Assembly: GCF_026913015.1 (NCBI RefSeq)
Contig: NZ_JAPTYD010000021.1
Span: 1 to 62,471 of the forward strand
Source of the DNA: Paracoccus benzoatiresistens
Lineage (GTDB): Bacteria; Pseudomonadota; Alphaproteobacteria; Rhodobacterales; Rhodobacteraceae
Direction: 5' to 3'
Length of the DNA stretch: 62,471 nucleotides
Positions 12,188 through 21,111 of this stretch are shown one piece after another. The notes under the pieces are model-generated. The model did no database searches. It had not been told where the DNA came from and saw only the letters and a list, made by a program, of their open reading frames with translations. The translations under genes and the position numbers were made by a program. The first letter of the stretch is position 1; the number at the start of each line of letters is the position of its first letter.

Positions 12188-13633
12188 TTATTCTGGATCG
12201 GATGCGAAGATCAAGCGTTCGTCGCAAGGCGCGATGCGGACGATGTTCGTCGTTCCCGGCACGTTGAAAGGCACGCCAGCCATCACCACCACCTGCCGCG
12301 ATTCGTCGGCAAAGTGGAACTCGCGCGCCGCGCGGGTCGCGTTCACCACGGCCTCCTTGAAGCGCGACAGTTGCGGCGTGATCACGCAGTGCGTGCCCCA
12401 GGTCAGGCACATGCGCCGCAGGACCGATTCGATGGGCGTCAGCGCGATGATCGGCACGCGGGGGCGTTCGCGGGCGATCAGGCTTGCGGTCTTCCCCGAC
12501 TGGCTGAAGGCGCAGATCGCGGCGATGTCCGTGGTTTCGGCAATCTCGCGCGCAGCGGTCACGATGGCGTCCGCGATGCTGTGCCGGCTGATCTGGCGCG
12601 AGGCCTCGATGATCGCGCGATAGTTGCTGTCGGCCTCGACCGAGCGGGCGACGCTGTCCATGGTGCGCACGGCCTCGATCGGATAGGCGCCGGCGGCGCT
12701 TTCGGCGGACAGCATCACCGCGTCGGCGCCCTCATAGATGGCGTTCGCCACGTCGCTGACCTCGGCCCGCGTCGGCATGGGGCTTTCGATCATCGATTCC
12801 AGCATCTGGGTCGCGACGATCACCGGCTTGGCGGCGGACCGGCATTTGCGCACCAGCCGCTTCTGGATCGGCGGAACGGAATGGATCGGCAGTTCCACAC
12901 CCAGATCGCCGCGCGCCACCATAATGCCGTCGGAGGCCGCAAGGATGTCGTCGAAGGCATCGACTGCGGCGGGCTTTTCGATCTTGGACAGGATTGCCGC
13001 GCGGCCCTTGGCCAGGGCGCGCGCTTCCTCGACATCGGCGACGCGCTGCACGAAGGACAGGGCCAGCCAGTCCACCCCCAACTCGCAGGCGAATTCCAGG
13101 TCCGAGCGGTCCTTGTCGGACAGCGCCGCCAGGGGCAGCACCACGTCCGGCACGTTCACGCCCTTGCGGTCGCTGATCGTGCCGCCGACCGTCACGGTGC
13201 AATCGGCGAAATCCGGTCCGCATTCTTCGACCCGCAGACGGATCTTGCCGTCGTTGACCAGAAGGTTGCTGCCGCGCACCAGGGCCGCGAAGATCTCGGG
13301 GTGGGGCAGTTGGACCCGCTGCGAATTCCCCGGCGCCGGGTCCAGGTCGAAGCGGAAGCGGTCGCCTTCCTCAAGGTCGTGGGCCCCTGCGGTGAACTGT
13401 CCCACCCGCAGCTTCGGCCCCTGAAGGTCGGCAAGGACCGCGATGGGGCGGCCGGTCTCGGCCTCGACCGCGCGGATCGCGTCATAGCGCGCGCGGTGGT
13501 CGGCATGGCTGCCATGGCTCATGTTCAGGCGGAACACGTCTGCTCCGGTGTCGAACAGCGCACGGATCATGTCCTTGGTGCTGGAGGCAGGCCCAAGTGT
13601 TGCCACGATCTTCACGTTGCGATGTCGTCTCAT
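12188..13633 (-). CDS. pyk: Pyruvate kinase
   Basis: Pyruvate kinase converts phosphoenolpyruvate and ADP to pyruvate and ATP at the end of glycolysis and the Entner-Doudoroff route. The 481-aa product starts MRRHRNVKIVATLGPAS, has the substrate and metal site MVARGDLGVELP, the K-binding and catalytic KIEKP, and the C-terminal effector domain. The start at 13633 gives the standard N-terminus. A palindrome TTAGCGCTAA lies 20-29 bp upstream, a variant of the operator found before zwf and edd. Confidence 0.96.
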   Translation of the reverse strand: MRRHRNVKIVATLGPASSTKDMIRALFDTGADVFRLNMSHGSHADHRARYDAIRAVEAETGRPIAVLADLQGPKLRVGQFTAGAHDLEEGDRFRFDLDPAPGNSQRVQLPHPEIFAALVRGSNLLVNDGKIRLRVEECGPDFADCTVTVGGTISDRKGVNVPDVVLPLAALSDKDRSDLEFACELGVDWLALSFVQRVADVEEARALAKGRAAILSKIEKPAAVDAFDDILAASDGIMVARGDLGVELPIHSVPPIQKRLVRKCRSAAKPVIVATQMLESMIESPMPTRAEVSDVANAIYEGADAVMLSAESAAGAYPIEAVRTMDSVARSVEADSNYRAIIEASRQISRHSIADAIVTAAREIAETTDIAAICAFSQSGKTASLIARERPRVPIIALTPIESVLRRMCLTWGTHCVITPQLSRFKEAVVNATRAAREFHFADESRQVVVMAGVPFNVPGTTNIVRIAPCDERLIFASDPE

Positions 13634-13652
13634 CCTGTCGCCCTCTTCAGCT

Positions 13653-13662
13653 TTAGCGCTAA
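13653..13662. promoter_or_regulatory. LacI-type palindrome upstream of pyk
   Basis: TTAGCGCTAA is a perfect 10-bp palindrome 20-29 bp before the pyk start. It matches the core of the 14-bp sites at 50206-50219 and 52058-52071. The central CG and flanking TTA/TAA are typical of LacI-family operators. Confidence 0.5.
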
Positions 13663-13729
13663 CTATGGTCCAGATCGCCAGCAGCCGCAACTGGCGTCCG
13701 GCGGCACCATGTCATAGACATTGGCAGAG

Positions 13730-14488
13730 ATGAAAGACGACCGACCCATAACAGAGCGCGCCTTCTGGACCGAGGGTGGGGACCGACCGTCCCGCTGGCT
13801 GATCACCTGCGACCACGCGACGAACCGCGTGCCGGCCTGGGTCGGCGGCGGAACCCTGGGCATCGCCCCCGAGGACATGGCCCGCCACATCGCCTATGAC
13901 GTGGGCGCGGCAGGGCTGGCCTCTCGCCTCGCGGCGCTGATGGATGCGCCGGCAATCTTTTCCGACTTCTCGCGCCTGGTAATTGATCCGAACCGGGGCG
14001 AGGATGATCCCACGCTGCTGATGCGGCTTTACGACGGCACGGTGATCCCGGCCAACAAGGACGCCGACCAAGCCGAGTTGCGGCGGCGTCTGGACCGACT
14101 GCATCGCCCTTATCACGACGCCCTTGAGGCGCTGGCCGACCGTCACCTGGACCGCTGCATCTGCGCGGTGCACAGCTTTACGCCGCAACTCCGCGGCCGA
14201 CCCATGCGGCCTTGGCAGGTGGGGATCCTGTATTCCTGGCAGGATGTCCGGCTTGGTCCGCCAATGGTGCAGGCCTGCCGGGAAGCAGGCTGGATCACGG
14301 GTGAGAACCAGCCCTATGACGGCCATCTGGAAGGAGATTCGATCGACCGCCACGCATTGAAGCATGGCCGCCCGAACGTCCTGATCGAGGTGCGGAACGA
14401 CCTGATCGCGGATGCGGCGGGCCAGGCGGAATGGGCAGGGCGGCTTGCGCCGGTGATCACCGCCACGCTGGCTGCGACGGGGCTATAG
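13730..14488 (+). CDS. N-formylglutamate amidohydrolase family protein
   Basis: The family hydrolyses N-formylglutamate at the end of one histidine-degradation route, but many members are uncharacterised. The 252-aa product has the N-terminal TCDHATNRVP motif, a central VHSFTPQLRG motif and a C-terminal HALKHGRPNVLIEVRNDLI region, all typical. No hut genes are nearby, so the substrate is open. A TTG at 13721 in the same frame is an alternative start; both have weak ribosome sites. It is transcribed divergently from pyk. Confidence 0.85.
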   Translation: MKDDRPITERAFWTEGGDRPSRWLITCDHATNRVPAWVGGGTLGIAPEDMARHIAYDVGAAGLASRLAALMDAPAIFSDFSRLVIDPNRGEDDPTLLMRLYDGTVIPANKDADQAELRRRLDRLHRPYHDALEALADRHLDRCICAVHSFTPQLRGRPMRPWQVGILYSWQDVRLGPPMVQACREAGWITGENQPYDGHLEGDSIDRHALKHGRPNVLIEVRNDLIADAAGQAEWAGRLAPVITATLAATGL

Positions 14489-14495
14489 AACGGTG

Positions 14496-14542
14496 GGGTG
14501 AAACCCCCCGTCCTACGAGCGGATCGCAGGGGCTTTGCCCCA
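14496..14542. terminator. Two hairpins between convergent genes
   Basis: GGGGT-GAA-ACCCC at 14496-14508 and GGGGC-TTT-GCCCC at 14530-14542 lie between the amidohydrolase stop and the nrdJ stop. Neither has a T-run, so termination is an inference. Confidence 0.45.
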
Positions 14543-14551
14543 CCCCGCCTC

Positions 14552-16816
14552 TTACCCGCACTTCGAATGCCCGCAGTTGGGGCAGGTCATGCAGCCCTCG
14601 TTCATGCGCATCCCGTATTGGCCGCAGTTCGGACAGGCCGGGCCCAGGGGACGTTCGCCAACTGCCACCGCTTCAAGATGGGGGTCGGATTTCAGGCCCA
14701 TCCCCTCGCCCGCCAGGAAGCCGATGGCAATCATGTGGCGTTCGATCACCCCGCCGATGGCCGCAAGGATCGAGGGGACATAGCGCCCGTTCATCCAGGC
14801 CCCGCCGCGCGGGTCAAAGACGGCCTTCAACTCCTCGACCACGAAGCTGACATCGCCGCCGCGCCGGAAGACCGCGCTGATCATCCGGGTCAGGGCAACC
14901 GTCCAGGCGAAATGCTCCATGTTCTTCGAATTGATGAAGATCTCGAACGGGCGGCGATGGCCGGACTGCACGATGTCGTTGATCGTGATGTAGATGGCGT
15001 GCTCGCTGGCGGGCCATTTCAGCTTGTAGGTCGCGCCTTCCAGGGCGGCGGGGCGATCCAGCGGCTCGGTCAGGTAGACCACGTCGGCGCCGCTGTCGGA
15101 TTGCGGCGCGGCCTCGGCCTTTTCGCTGACCGACAGCACGCTGCCCGTCACGTCGTTCGGGCGATAGGTTGTGCAGCCCTTGCAGCCCAGATCCCAGGCC
15201 GAGAGATAGACGTCCTTGAACGCCTCGAAGGAAATGTCGCGCGGGCAGTTGATCGTCTTCGAGATCGAGCTGTCCACCCATTCCTGCGCCGCCGCCTGCA
15301 TGGCCACGTGATCCTGGGGCGCAAGCGTCTGGGCATTCACGAAATGATCCGGCAAGGGGGCGTCGCCATGCATGTCGCGCCACATCTGGACGGCGTAATC
15401 GACGACCTCTTCCTCGGTCCGGCTGCCGTCCTTCTGCAGGACCTTGCGGGTATAGGCATAGGCAAAGACCGGCTCGATGCCGCTGGACACATTGCCTGCG
15501 TAAAGGCTGATCGTCCCCGTCGGCGCGATGCTGGTCAGCAGCGCGTTGCGGATGCCATGTGCGGCCACCGCCTCGCGCACGTCGGCGTCCATCCGTTGCA
15601 TGAAGCCCGAGGCGAGGTAAGCATCGCGGTCGAACAGCGGAAACGGCCCCTTCTCGCGCGCCAGATCGGCGCTGGCCAGATAGGCCGACCGCGCGATGGC
15701 CTTCATCCAGGCCCGCGTCTGGTCCACCGCGTCCGGGGCGCCATAGCGCAGGCCCAGCATCAGCAGCGCATCGGCAAGCCCCGTCACGCCCAACCCGATG
15801 CGCCGCTTGGCCTTCGCCTCGGCCGCCTGCTGCGGCAGCGGAAAGCGAGACGCATCGACCACGTTGTCCATCATCCGCACCGCGACACGGACCAGGTCGT
15901 CCAGCGCCGCCGTGTCCAGCCGCGCGCGCCGCGTAAAGGGATCGCTGACCAGCCGCGCCAGGTTCACCGATCCCAGCAGGCAGGCGCCATAGGGCGGCAG
16001 CGGCTGTTCGCCGCAGGGATTGGTGGCGCAGATCGTCTCGGCGTAGTGAAGGTTGTTCTGCCGGTTGATGCGGTCGATGAAGATCACGCCGGGTTCGGCA
16101 TAGTCATAGGTGGCGCGCATGATCCGGTTCCACAGGTCGCGCGCGGGGACCGTGCGATAGACACGGCCGCCGAAGACCAGTTCCCAAGGGCCATCGTCCT
16201 TGACCGCCTCCATGAAGGCATCCGTCACCAGCACCGACAGGTTGAACATCCGCAGCCGGGCGCTGTCCTGCTTGGCCTGGATGAAATCCTCGATGTCCGG
16301 GTGGTCGCAGCGCATCGTGGCCATCATCGCGCCGCGCCGGCTGCCCGCCGACATGATCGTGCGGCACATCGAATCCCAGACATCCATGAAGGACAAGGGC
16401 CCCGAGGCATCCGCCGCCACCCCGCGCACCTCGGCCCCCTTGGGGCGCAGCGTGCTGAAGTCATAGCCGATGCCGCCGCCCTGCTGCATGGTCAGGGCGG
16501 CCTCCTTCAGGGCCTCGAAGATGCCCTCCATGCTGTCCCGGATGGTGCCCATGACGAAGCAGTTGAACAGCGTGACCAACCGGCCCGTGCCGGCGCCTGC
16601 CAAGATGCGGCCGGCGGGAAGGAACCTGAAATCCTGAAGCGCCGCGTAGAAGCGGTCCTCCCATCCGGCAGGATCGGCCTCGACCTGGGCCAGATCGCGC
16701 GCGACGCGGCGCCAACTGTCCTCGACCACCGCGTCGAGAGGGCGGCCTTCCGCATCCTTCAAGCGGTACTTCATGTCCCAGATCTGTTCGGCGATCGGCG
16801 CGGCAAAACGGGTCAT
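14552..16816 (-). CDS. nrdJ: Adenosylcobalamin-dependent ribonucleotide reductase (class II)
   Basis: This enzyme makes deoxyribonucleotides with a cobalamin-generated thiyl radical and needs no oxygen. The 754-aa product has an N-terminal ATP-cone-free start, the first active-site cysteine in LFNCFVMG, the NPCGEQPL motif, the PTGTISL phosphate loop and a C-terminal zinc-ribbon-like tail (CPNCGQ ... CPNCGHSKC) that carries the redox-active cysteines. AAGGAA precedes the ATG. No room exists upstream for a cobalamin riboswitch, since olsA ends 69 bp away. A partial NrdR-box-like site lies 34-47 bp upstream. Confidence 0.93.
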   Translation of the reverse strand: MTRFAAPIAEQIWDMKYRLKDAEGRPLDAVVEDSWRRVARDLAQVEADPAGWEDRFYAALQDFRFLPAGRILAGAGTGRLVTLFNCFVMGTIRDSMEGIFEALKEAALTMQQGGGIGYDFSTLRPKGAEVRGVAADASGPLSFMDVWDSMCRTIMSAGSRRGAMMATMRCDHPDIEDFIQAKQDSARLRMFNLSVLVTDAFMEAVKDDGPWELVFGGRVYRTVPARDLWNRIMRATYDYAEPGVIFIDRINRQNNLHYAETICATNPCGEQPLPPYGACLLGSVNLARLVSDPFTRRARLDTAALDDLVRVAVRMMDNVVDASRFPLPQQAAEAKAKRRIGLGVTGLADALLMLGLRYGAPDAVDQTRAWMKAIARSAYLASADLAREKGPFPLFDRDAYLASGFMQRMDADVREAVAAHGIRNALLTSIAPTGTISLYAGNVSSGIEPVFAYAYTRKVLQKDGSRTEEEVVDYAVQMWRDMHGDAPLPDHFVNAQTLAPQDHVAMQAAAQEWVDSSISKTINCPRDISFEAFKDVYLSAWDLGCKGCTTYRPNDVTGSVLSVSEKAEAAPQSDSGADVVYLTEPLDRPAALEGATYKLKWPASEHAIYITINDIVQSGHRRPFEIFINSKNMEHFAWTVALTRMISAVFRRGGDVSFVVEELKAVFDPRGGAWMNGRYVPSILAAIGGVIERHMIAIGFLAGEGMGLKSDPHLEAVAVGERPLGPACPNCGQYGMRMNEGCMTCPNCGHSKCG

Positions 16817-16849
16817 GGCAGATTCCTTGGGGCAGCAAGTAAGGAACCT

Positions 16850-16863
16850 ACAAGATATGGGCG
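16850..16863 (-). promoter_or_regulatory. Partial NrdR-box-like site before nrdJ
   Basis: On the minus strand CCATATCTTGT matches the right part of the NrdR consensus; the full 14-mer agrees in 10 positions. NrdR usually needs two boxes and I see only one, so this is weak. Confidence 0.25.
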
Positions 16864-16885
16864 TTTTTCCCGGCCGATCAAGCGA

Positions 16886-17737
16886 TCAGACGACCAGCCC
16901 CCGGCGCACCGCGTTCTCGCAGGCGATGGACAGGGTCTTGCGGGTCTGTCCGGCCACCGGGATCGGGTCATGCAGGACCACGCTGGCCTGGCCCTGCCAC
17001 CGTGCCGCCAATACCGCCAGCAGGTGCGGCCCCAGGTCCATGTCGCCCCACCAGCCATAGAAGCGCGGATCGCCCCCCGCAGGCGCCTGATAGATCGCGC
17101 TGACCGGCTGGACCGCCAGCCCCTCGGGCAGCGCGGGGTCCAGGAAGCCTTGGAACAGGGTGGGCTTGAAGGGCAGGATGCGCTGCCCGTCAGTCGAGGT
17201 GCCCTCGGGGAAGAAAAGCAGCCGGTGCCCTGCCCGGACGCGGGCCGCGAATTCGGCGGCTTGTTCCTGCGCCAGCCTGGGATCGCGGACGACGAAATGC
17301 GTATTGGTGACCCGGGTCAGGATATTAATACCGGGCCAGGTCGCGACCTCGGCCTTGCTGACGAAGAAGACCGGCATGGCGGCGTTCAGGACCAGGATGT
17401 CAAGCCAGCTGGAGTGGTTGGCGACCACCGCGCCCGGCCCCCGCATCGGCTTGCCCAGCCGTCGCCAGCGAATGCCCATGCAGGCCAGCGTCAGGCGACA
17501 GACCAGTTGCACATGCGGCCCGGTCCAGGGGCGGCGCTGGCCGTGCAGCAGGCGCTCGACCCCGCGCAGGGGCAGGATCAGCAGCACCCCCAGCAGCAGC
17601 ACCAGCACGGCACCCCCGCCCCGGCGCATCACGCGCAGCCAGTCGCGCAGGCCATGGGGCCGCGCCACGGGCGGCGGCGACTGATCGCGCCAGGTCGCCT
17701 CGCCCCGTCCCGGATCGACAGCCAAGGTGCGGTTCAT
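16886..17737 (-). CDS. olsA: 1-acyl-glycerol-3-phosphate / lyso-ornithine lipid acyltransferase
   Basis: The 283-aa product is a PlsC-type O-acyltransferase with a membrane segment near residues 42-58, the catalytic HX4D box in NHSSWLD near 110 and the substrate motif FPEGTS. Because it overlaps an OlsB-like gene by ATGA, it most likely adds the second acyl chain to lyso-ornithine lipid (OlsA) rather than serving only phosphatidate synthesis. It acts at the inner membrane. Confidence 0.85.
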   Translation of the reverse strand: MNRTLAVDPGRGEATWRDQSPPPVARPHGLRDWLRVMRRGGGAVLVLLLGVLLILPLRGVERLLHGQRRPWTGPHVQLVCRLTLACMGIRWRRLGKPMRGPGAVVANHSSWLDILVLNAAMPVFFVSKAEVATWPGINILTRVTNTHFVVRDPRLAQEQAAEFAARVRAGHRLLFFPEGTSTDGQRILPFKPTLFQGFLDPALPEGLAVQPVSAIYQAPAGGDPRFYGWWGDMDLGPHLLAVLAARWQGQASVVLHDPIPVAGQTRKTLSIACENAVRRGLVV

Positions 17738-18543
17738 TGCGGCTGCCAGCGGCTTTCGTAGAACTGCCGGTGCTTGCCCGACATGGCGGCCGTATCCATC
17801 AGCAGAAACACGTCGGTGGTGTTGAAGGCATGGTCAATGAAGGCCCCCTCGCCCACCATGCCGCCAAGGCGCAGATAGGCCTTGATCAGCGCGGGCATTC
17901 CCACAAGCGCTTCGCGCCGGTCCAGGCGGTCGGCGGGGATCAGGTCCATGCGGTGAAAGCCGGGCTCCAGCGCCCTGGGCCGCAGATCGGCAGGCGAAAG
18001 ATGGTGGTGGTGCAGCCAACTGAGCGCAGGCGCCAGCATCGCGGTGTCGGTGCCATGGAAGCTGGCCACGCCGAACAGGATCTCGATCCCGTGATCCAGA
18101 ACGTAATCGGCCAGCGCGTTCCACAACAGGAACATGCCGGAGCCGCCCCGGAAGGCCGGATCGACGCAGGACCGGCCCAGTTCCAGCACCGGGCGGCCGC
18201 AACGGCGCAGGGGCGTCAGGTCGTATTCGGCGTCGCAGTAAAAGCGCCCAAGGCGCGCCGCGCGATCACCCGGCAGCAGGCGATAGACGCCGACGACATG
18301 GTCCAGATCCTCGGCCGAGCGGCGGTTGTCGATCAGACACAGGTGATCGACGACAGGGTCGAATTCGTCACGTTCCAGCCGCCGGTCGTGATCCACCAGG
18401 GGACCGTCGCCGCCCAGTTCCTCGACAAAGACGCGATAGCGCAGGCGCTGCGCGGCCAGCAGATCCTGTTCCGACACAGCCAGGCGGATGTCGAAGAAGG
18501 ACGGATCGGACTTCATGCGGGAGGCAATGGCTGTCATGGGCAT
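17734..18543 (-). CDS. olsB: Ornithine N-acyltransferase OlsB
   Basis: OlsB transfers a 3-hydroxyacyl chain from acyl carrier protein to ornithine, the first step of phosphorus-free ornithine lipids. The 269-aa GNAT-fold protein has the family core LRYRVFVEELGG, a central ELGRSCVDPAFRGG acyl-donor motif and a SFHGTD segment. The ATG at 18543 follows GAGAGG by 5 bases; earlier in-frame starts are unsupported. Its stop overlaps the olsA start (ATGA). In many bacteria these lipids rise under phosphate limitation; I see no clear Pho box. Confidence 0.88.
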   Translation of the reverse strand: MPMTAIASRMKSDPSFFDIRLAVSEQDLLAAQRLRYRVFVEELGGDGPLVDHDRRLERDEFDPVVDHLCLIDNRRSAEDLDHVVGVYRLLPGDRAARLGRFYCDAEYDLTPLRRCGRPVLELGRSCVDPAFRGGSGMFLLWNALADYVLDHGIEILFGVASFHGTDTAMLAPALSWLHHHHLSPADLRPRALEPGFHRMDLIPADRLDRREALVGMPALIKAYLRLGGMVGEGAFIDHAFNTTDVFLLMDTAAMSGKHRQFYESRWQPQ

Positions 18544-18652
18544 CACGTCCTCTCTAGGCAGCGGGGACCGGCATTGCAACAGCGCGGCAACCGACTGTGT
18601 GTCACGGCTTGCGCAAACAATCAAAGGTTGCAATCGTGGCACACGAACCGCT

Positions 18653-18832
18653 TCAGCCGCCCTGCGACCAGACAATGTCCAGCGAAACCCGTTTTCCATC
18701 GAGAACCTGCTTTCCCGCGTGGGAAAAGTTGACCGTGATGCGGTCGCCGATGCGCGATTGCACCTGCCCTTCCCCCCATTCGGGCGCGCCGGGGTGGCGG
18801 ACGATCATTCCGGGTTCCAGGATCTCGTTCAC
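18653..18832 (-). CDS. DUF3553 protein
   Basis: The 59-aa product starts at a GTG with AGGGGA about 8 bases upstream. It carries the DUF3553 pattern: a short SH3-like or KOW-like beta fold with GMIVRHPGAPEWGEGQVQS and VNFSHAGKQVLD. Function is unknown. It is transcribed divergently from chpT with a 39-bp gap, so the two share a promoter region. DUF3553 also occurs as a tail on some UvrD-like helicases, which hints at nucleic-acid binding. Confidence 0.75.
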   Translation of the reverse strand: MNEILEPGMIVRHPGAPEWGEGQVQSRIGDRITVNFSHAGKQVLDGKRVSLDIVWSQGG

Positions 18833-18871
18833 GGCGGCGTCCCCTGCAAATTTATTGAAAGGTAATGCCCC

Positions 18872-19495
18872 ATGACCCCGGACACAACGCGCATCCCACC
18901 GGGCGAGTTGTCGCAGCTTCTGGGGTCGCGGCTGTGCCATGACCTCGTTTCGCCCTTGGGGGCGATCGGCAACGGGGTCGAACTGCTGGAAATGTCGACG
19001 GATTTCCCCGGCATCGACGCCAGCCCGGAACTGAAGCTGATCGCCGAAAGCGTCTCGGCGGCACGCAGCCGCATCCAGATCTTCCGGGTGGCCTTCGGGC
19101 AGGTCCAGGGCGACCAGCGCATCGGCCGCGCCGGGCTGGCGCAATTGCTGGACGGCTTCTCGGCCCAGGGCCGGATGCAGATCCAGCTGGATGCCGAAGG
19201 CGATTTCGCACGGACGGACCTGCGGATGGTCATGCTGGCGATGATGTGCCTGGAAAGCGCGATGCCCTGGGGCGGCAAGGTCACGGTGCTGCACGGGCCT
19301 GCCGGCTGGCGCCTGGTGGCCGATGCAGAACGCACCAAACAGGAACCGGCGCTCTGGGCCTGGCTTGGGGGCGAGGGCCCGCGCAAGCCCCTGCCGTCAG
19401 AGGTTCATTTCCCCCTGCTGGCCGAGGCACTGGCCGAGGCAGGCCGCCCCGCCCGCTGGGAGGTCGATGACAAGGGGGCCGAGATCGCCTTCTGA
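18872..19495 (+). CDS. chpT: Histidine phosphotransferase ChpT
   Basis: ChpT relays phosphate from the hybrid kinase CckA to CtrA and CpdR. The 207-aa product has a dimerisation/phosphotransfer helix with the phospho-histidine His23 in LCHDLVSPLGAIGNG, followed by a degenerate Bergerat-like domain without ATP-binding boxes, as expected. A ribosome site AAAGGT lies upstream. It ends 17 bp from the convergent proA stop. With ctrA and sciP it brings three members of one regulatory circuit within 15 kb. Confidence 0.93.
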   Translation: MTPDTTRIPPGELSQLLGSRLCHDLVSPLGAIGNGVELLEMSTDFPGIDASPELKLIAESVSAARSRIQIFRVAFGQVQGDQRIGRAGLAQLLDGFSAQGRMQIQLDAEGDFARTDLRMVMLAMMCLESAMPWGGKVTVLHGPAGWRLVADAERTKQEPALWAWLGGEGPRKPLPSEVHFPLLAEALAEAGRPARWEVDDKGAEIAF

Positions 19496-19511
19496 TCCCG
19501 GCCCGCAGACG

Positions 19512-20789
19512 TCAGACGCGAACCGCGCCGTCGCCCGTCACTAGATACTTGAAACTGGTCAGCTGCTCGGCACCCACCGGGCCGCGCGCGTGCAGCTTGC
19601 CGGTGGCGATGCCGATCTCGGCACCCATGCCGAATTCACCGCCGTCGGCGAATTGGGTCGAGGCGTTGTGCATCAGGATCGCGCTGTCCAGGCCCGCGAA
19701 AAAGCGCCGCACGGTTGCATCGTTCTCGGTCAGGATCGATTCGGTATGCTGGCTGCCATGGCGGCGGATATGGGCGATGGCCCCATCAACGCCATCGACC
19801 AGCTTGGCCGCGATGATCATGTCCAGGAACTCGCGCCCGAAATCGTCGGGTTCCGCCAGGACGGTGCCGGGAATCCGGGCCAGGTCGCCTTCGGCGCGGA
19901 CCTCGACCCCCGCCTGCAGCAAGGCTTCCACCAGGGCGGGTCCGTGCTGGGTGTAATACTGCCGGTCGATCAGCAGGCATTCCGCAGCGCCGCAGATGCC
20001 GGTGCGCCGGGTCTTGGCGTTCAGGACCACGCGGCGCGCCTTTTCCGGGTCGGCGTCGCGGTCGACATAAATGTGGCAGATCCCCTCCAGATGGGCAAAG
20101 ACCGGCACCCGCGCTTCTTGCTGGACAAGGCCGACCAGGCCCTTGCCGCCACGCGGGATGATCACGTCGATCAGCCCCTGCGCCTGCAGCATCGCCGTGA
20201 CCGCCGCGCGGTCGCGGGTCGGAACCAGCTGGATCGCGGCCTCGGGCAGGCCCGCACGGCGCAGCCCCTCGACCATGCAGGCATGGATCGCCTGGCTGGA
20301 ATGCAGGCTTTCCGATCCGCCACGCAGAATCACCGCATTGCCCGACTTCAGCGCAAGCGCCCCTGCGTCGGCCGTCACGTTCGGGCGGCTTTCATAAATG
20401 ACGCCGATCACGCCGATGGGCGTGCGCACGCGCTGGATATGCAGCCCGTTCGGGCGGTCCCATTCGGTCACGACCTCGCCTACCGGGTCACGCTGCGCTG
20501 CCACGGCCCGCAACCCGTCCTCGATCCCCCGCAGGCGGGAGTCGTCCAGCCGCAGGCGGTCCAGCATCGAATCGGCCAGCCCCTTGTCGCGGCCGAACTG
20601 CATGTCCTTGTGGTTCGCCGCCAAAATCTCGGCCTGGCGGCGGCGCAGCGCATCAGCGGCGGTTGTCAGGGCGGTCTGCTTCTGCTGTGGCGTGGCCTGC
20701 GCAAGCTCTACCGCGGCGTCGCGCGCGGCTTCACCCATGGTCGCGATCAGCGCCGTTGCATCATCAAGGTCCGTCATGGCCGTATCCAT
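19512..20789 (-). CDS. proA: Gamma-glutamyl phosphate reductase
   Basis: ProA reduces glutamyl 5-phosphate to the semialdehyde in proline synthesis. The 425-aa product belongs to the aldehyde dehydrogenase fold and has the catalytic cysteine in RTGICGAAE near residue 264 and the NADP-binding segment [16 protein letters not shown] lies 9 bases before the ATG at 20789; an ATG four codons later is possible. proB is not adjacent, since two tRNA genes lie upstream. Confidence 0.95.
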   Translation of the reverse strand: MDTAMTDLDDATALIATMGEAARDAAVELAQATPQQKQTALTTAADALRRRQAEILAANHKDMQFGRDKGLADSMLDRLRLDDSRLRGIEDGLRAVAAQRDPVGEVVTEWDRPNGLHIQRVRTPIGVIGVIYESRPNVTADAGALALKSGNAVILRGGSESLHSSQAIHACMVEGLRRAGLPEAAIQLVPTRDRAAVTAMLQAQGLIDVIIPRGGKGLVGLVQQEARVPVFAHLEGICHIYVDRDADPEKARRVVLNAKTRRTGICGAAECLLIDRQYYTQHGPALVEALLQAGVEVRAEGDLARIPGTVLAEPDDFGREFLDMIIAAKLVDGVDGAIAHIRRHGSQHTESILTENDATVRRFFAGLDSAILMHNASTQFADGGEFGMGAEIGIATGKLHARGPVGAEQLTSFKYLVTGDGAVRV

Positions 20790-20865
20790 TCGCTTTCATC
20801 CCCCAGATCGGGATTTTGTCTTAGCGAAGATGGAAACGAGGCGTTAGATCTGAAATGAGGGGAAA

Positions 20866-20942
20866 TGGCGCGGTTGACGGGGCTCGAACCCGCGACCCCC
20901 GGCGTGACAGGCCGGTACTCTAACCAACTGAGCTACAACCGC
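20866..20942 (-). tRNA. tRNA-Asp (GUC), copy 2
   Basis: The 77-nt minus-strand sequence folds as a tRNA with acceptor GCGGTTG/CAACCGC, the D-loop AGCTCAGTTGGTTAGAGT, anticodon loop CTGTCAC (GTC) and T-loop GGTTCGAGCCC. The 3' CCA is encoded. It is identical to the copy at 20968-21044. Confidence 0.97.
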
Positions 20943-20967
20943 GCATATATCCGGGCGAAGGTGTGTG

Positions 20968-21044
20968 TGGCGCGGTTGACGGGGCTCGAACCCGCGACCC
21001 CCGGCGTGACAGGCCGGTACTCTAACCAACTGAGCTACAACCGC
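20968..21044 (-). tRNA. tRNA-Asp (GUC), copy 1
   Basis: Same 77-nt sequence, anticodon GTC and encoded CCA as the following copy, which lies 102 bp downstream. The pair is probably one transcript. The spacer between them is 25 bp. Confidence 0.97.
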
Positions 21045-21111
21045 ACACTCACCACCCCGACCGTTTCGCCCGCCGGGGTGAGGGGCGGTTTACGCAGACA
21101 GCACGCCCCCG

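Noticed and set aside
16817..16885. Cobalamin riboswitch before nrdJ
   Set aside because: Only 69 bp separate nrdJ from olsA, too short for a cobalamin aptamer of about 200 nt, and no B12 box is visible.
14498..17761. Very long open frame on the forward strand opposite nrdJ and olsA
   Set aside because: The reverse strand encodes two proteins with full motifs. The forward frame has low-complexity Arg/Ala/Gly composition typical of antisense frames in high-GC DNA.
18872..19495. ChpT as an active histidine kinase
   Set aside because: The second domain lacks the N, G1 and G2 ATP-binding boxes, so it is a phosphotransferase.
20866..21044. Tandem tRNA-Asp as an integration scar
   Set aside because: Both copies are full-length and identical with encoded CCA, and only 25 bp separate them; gene duplication explains it.
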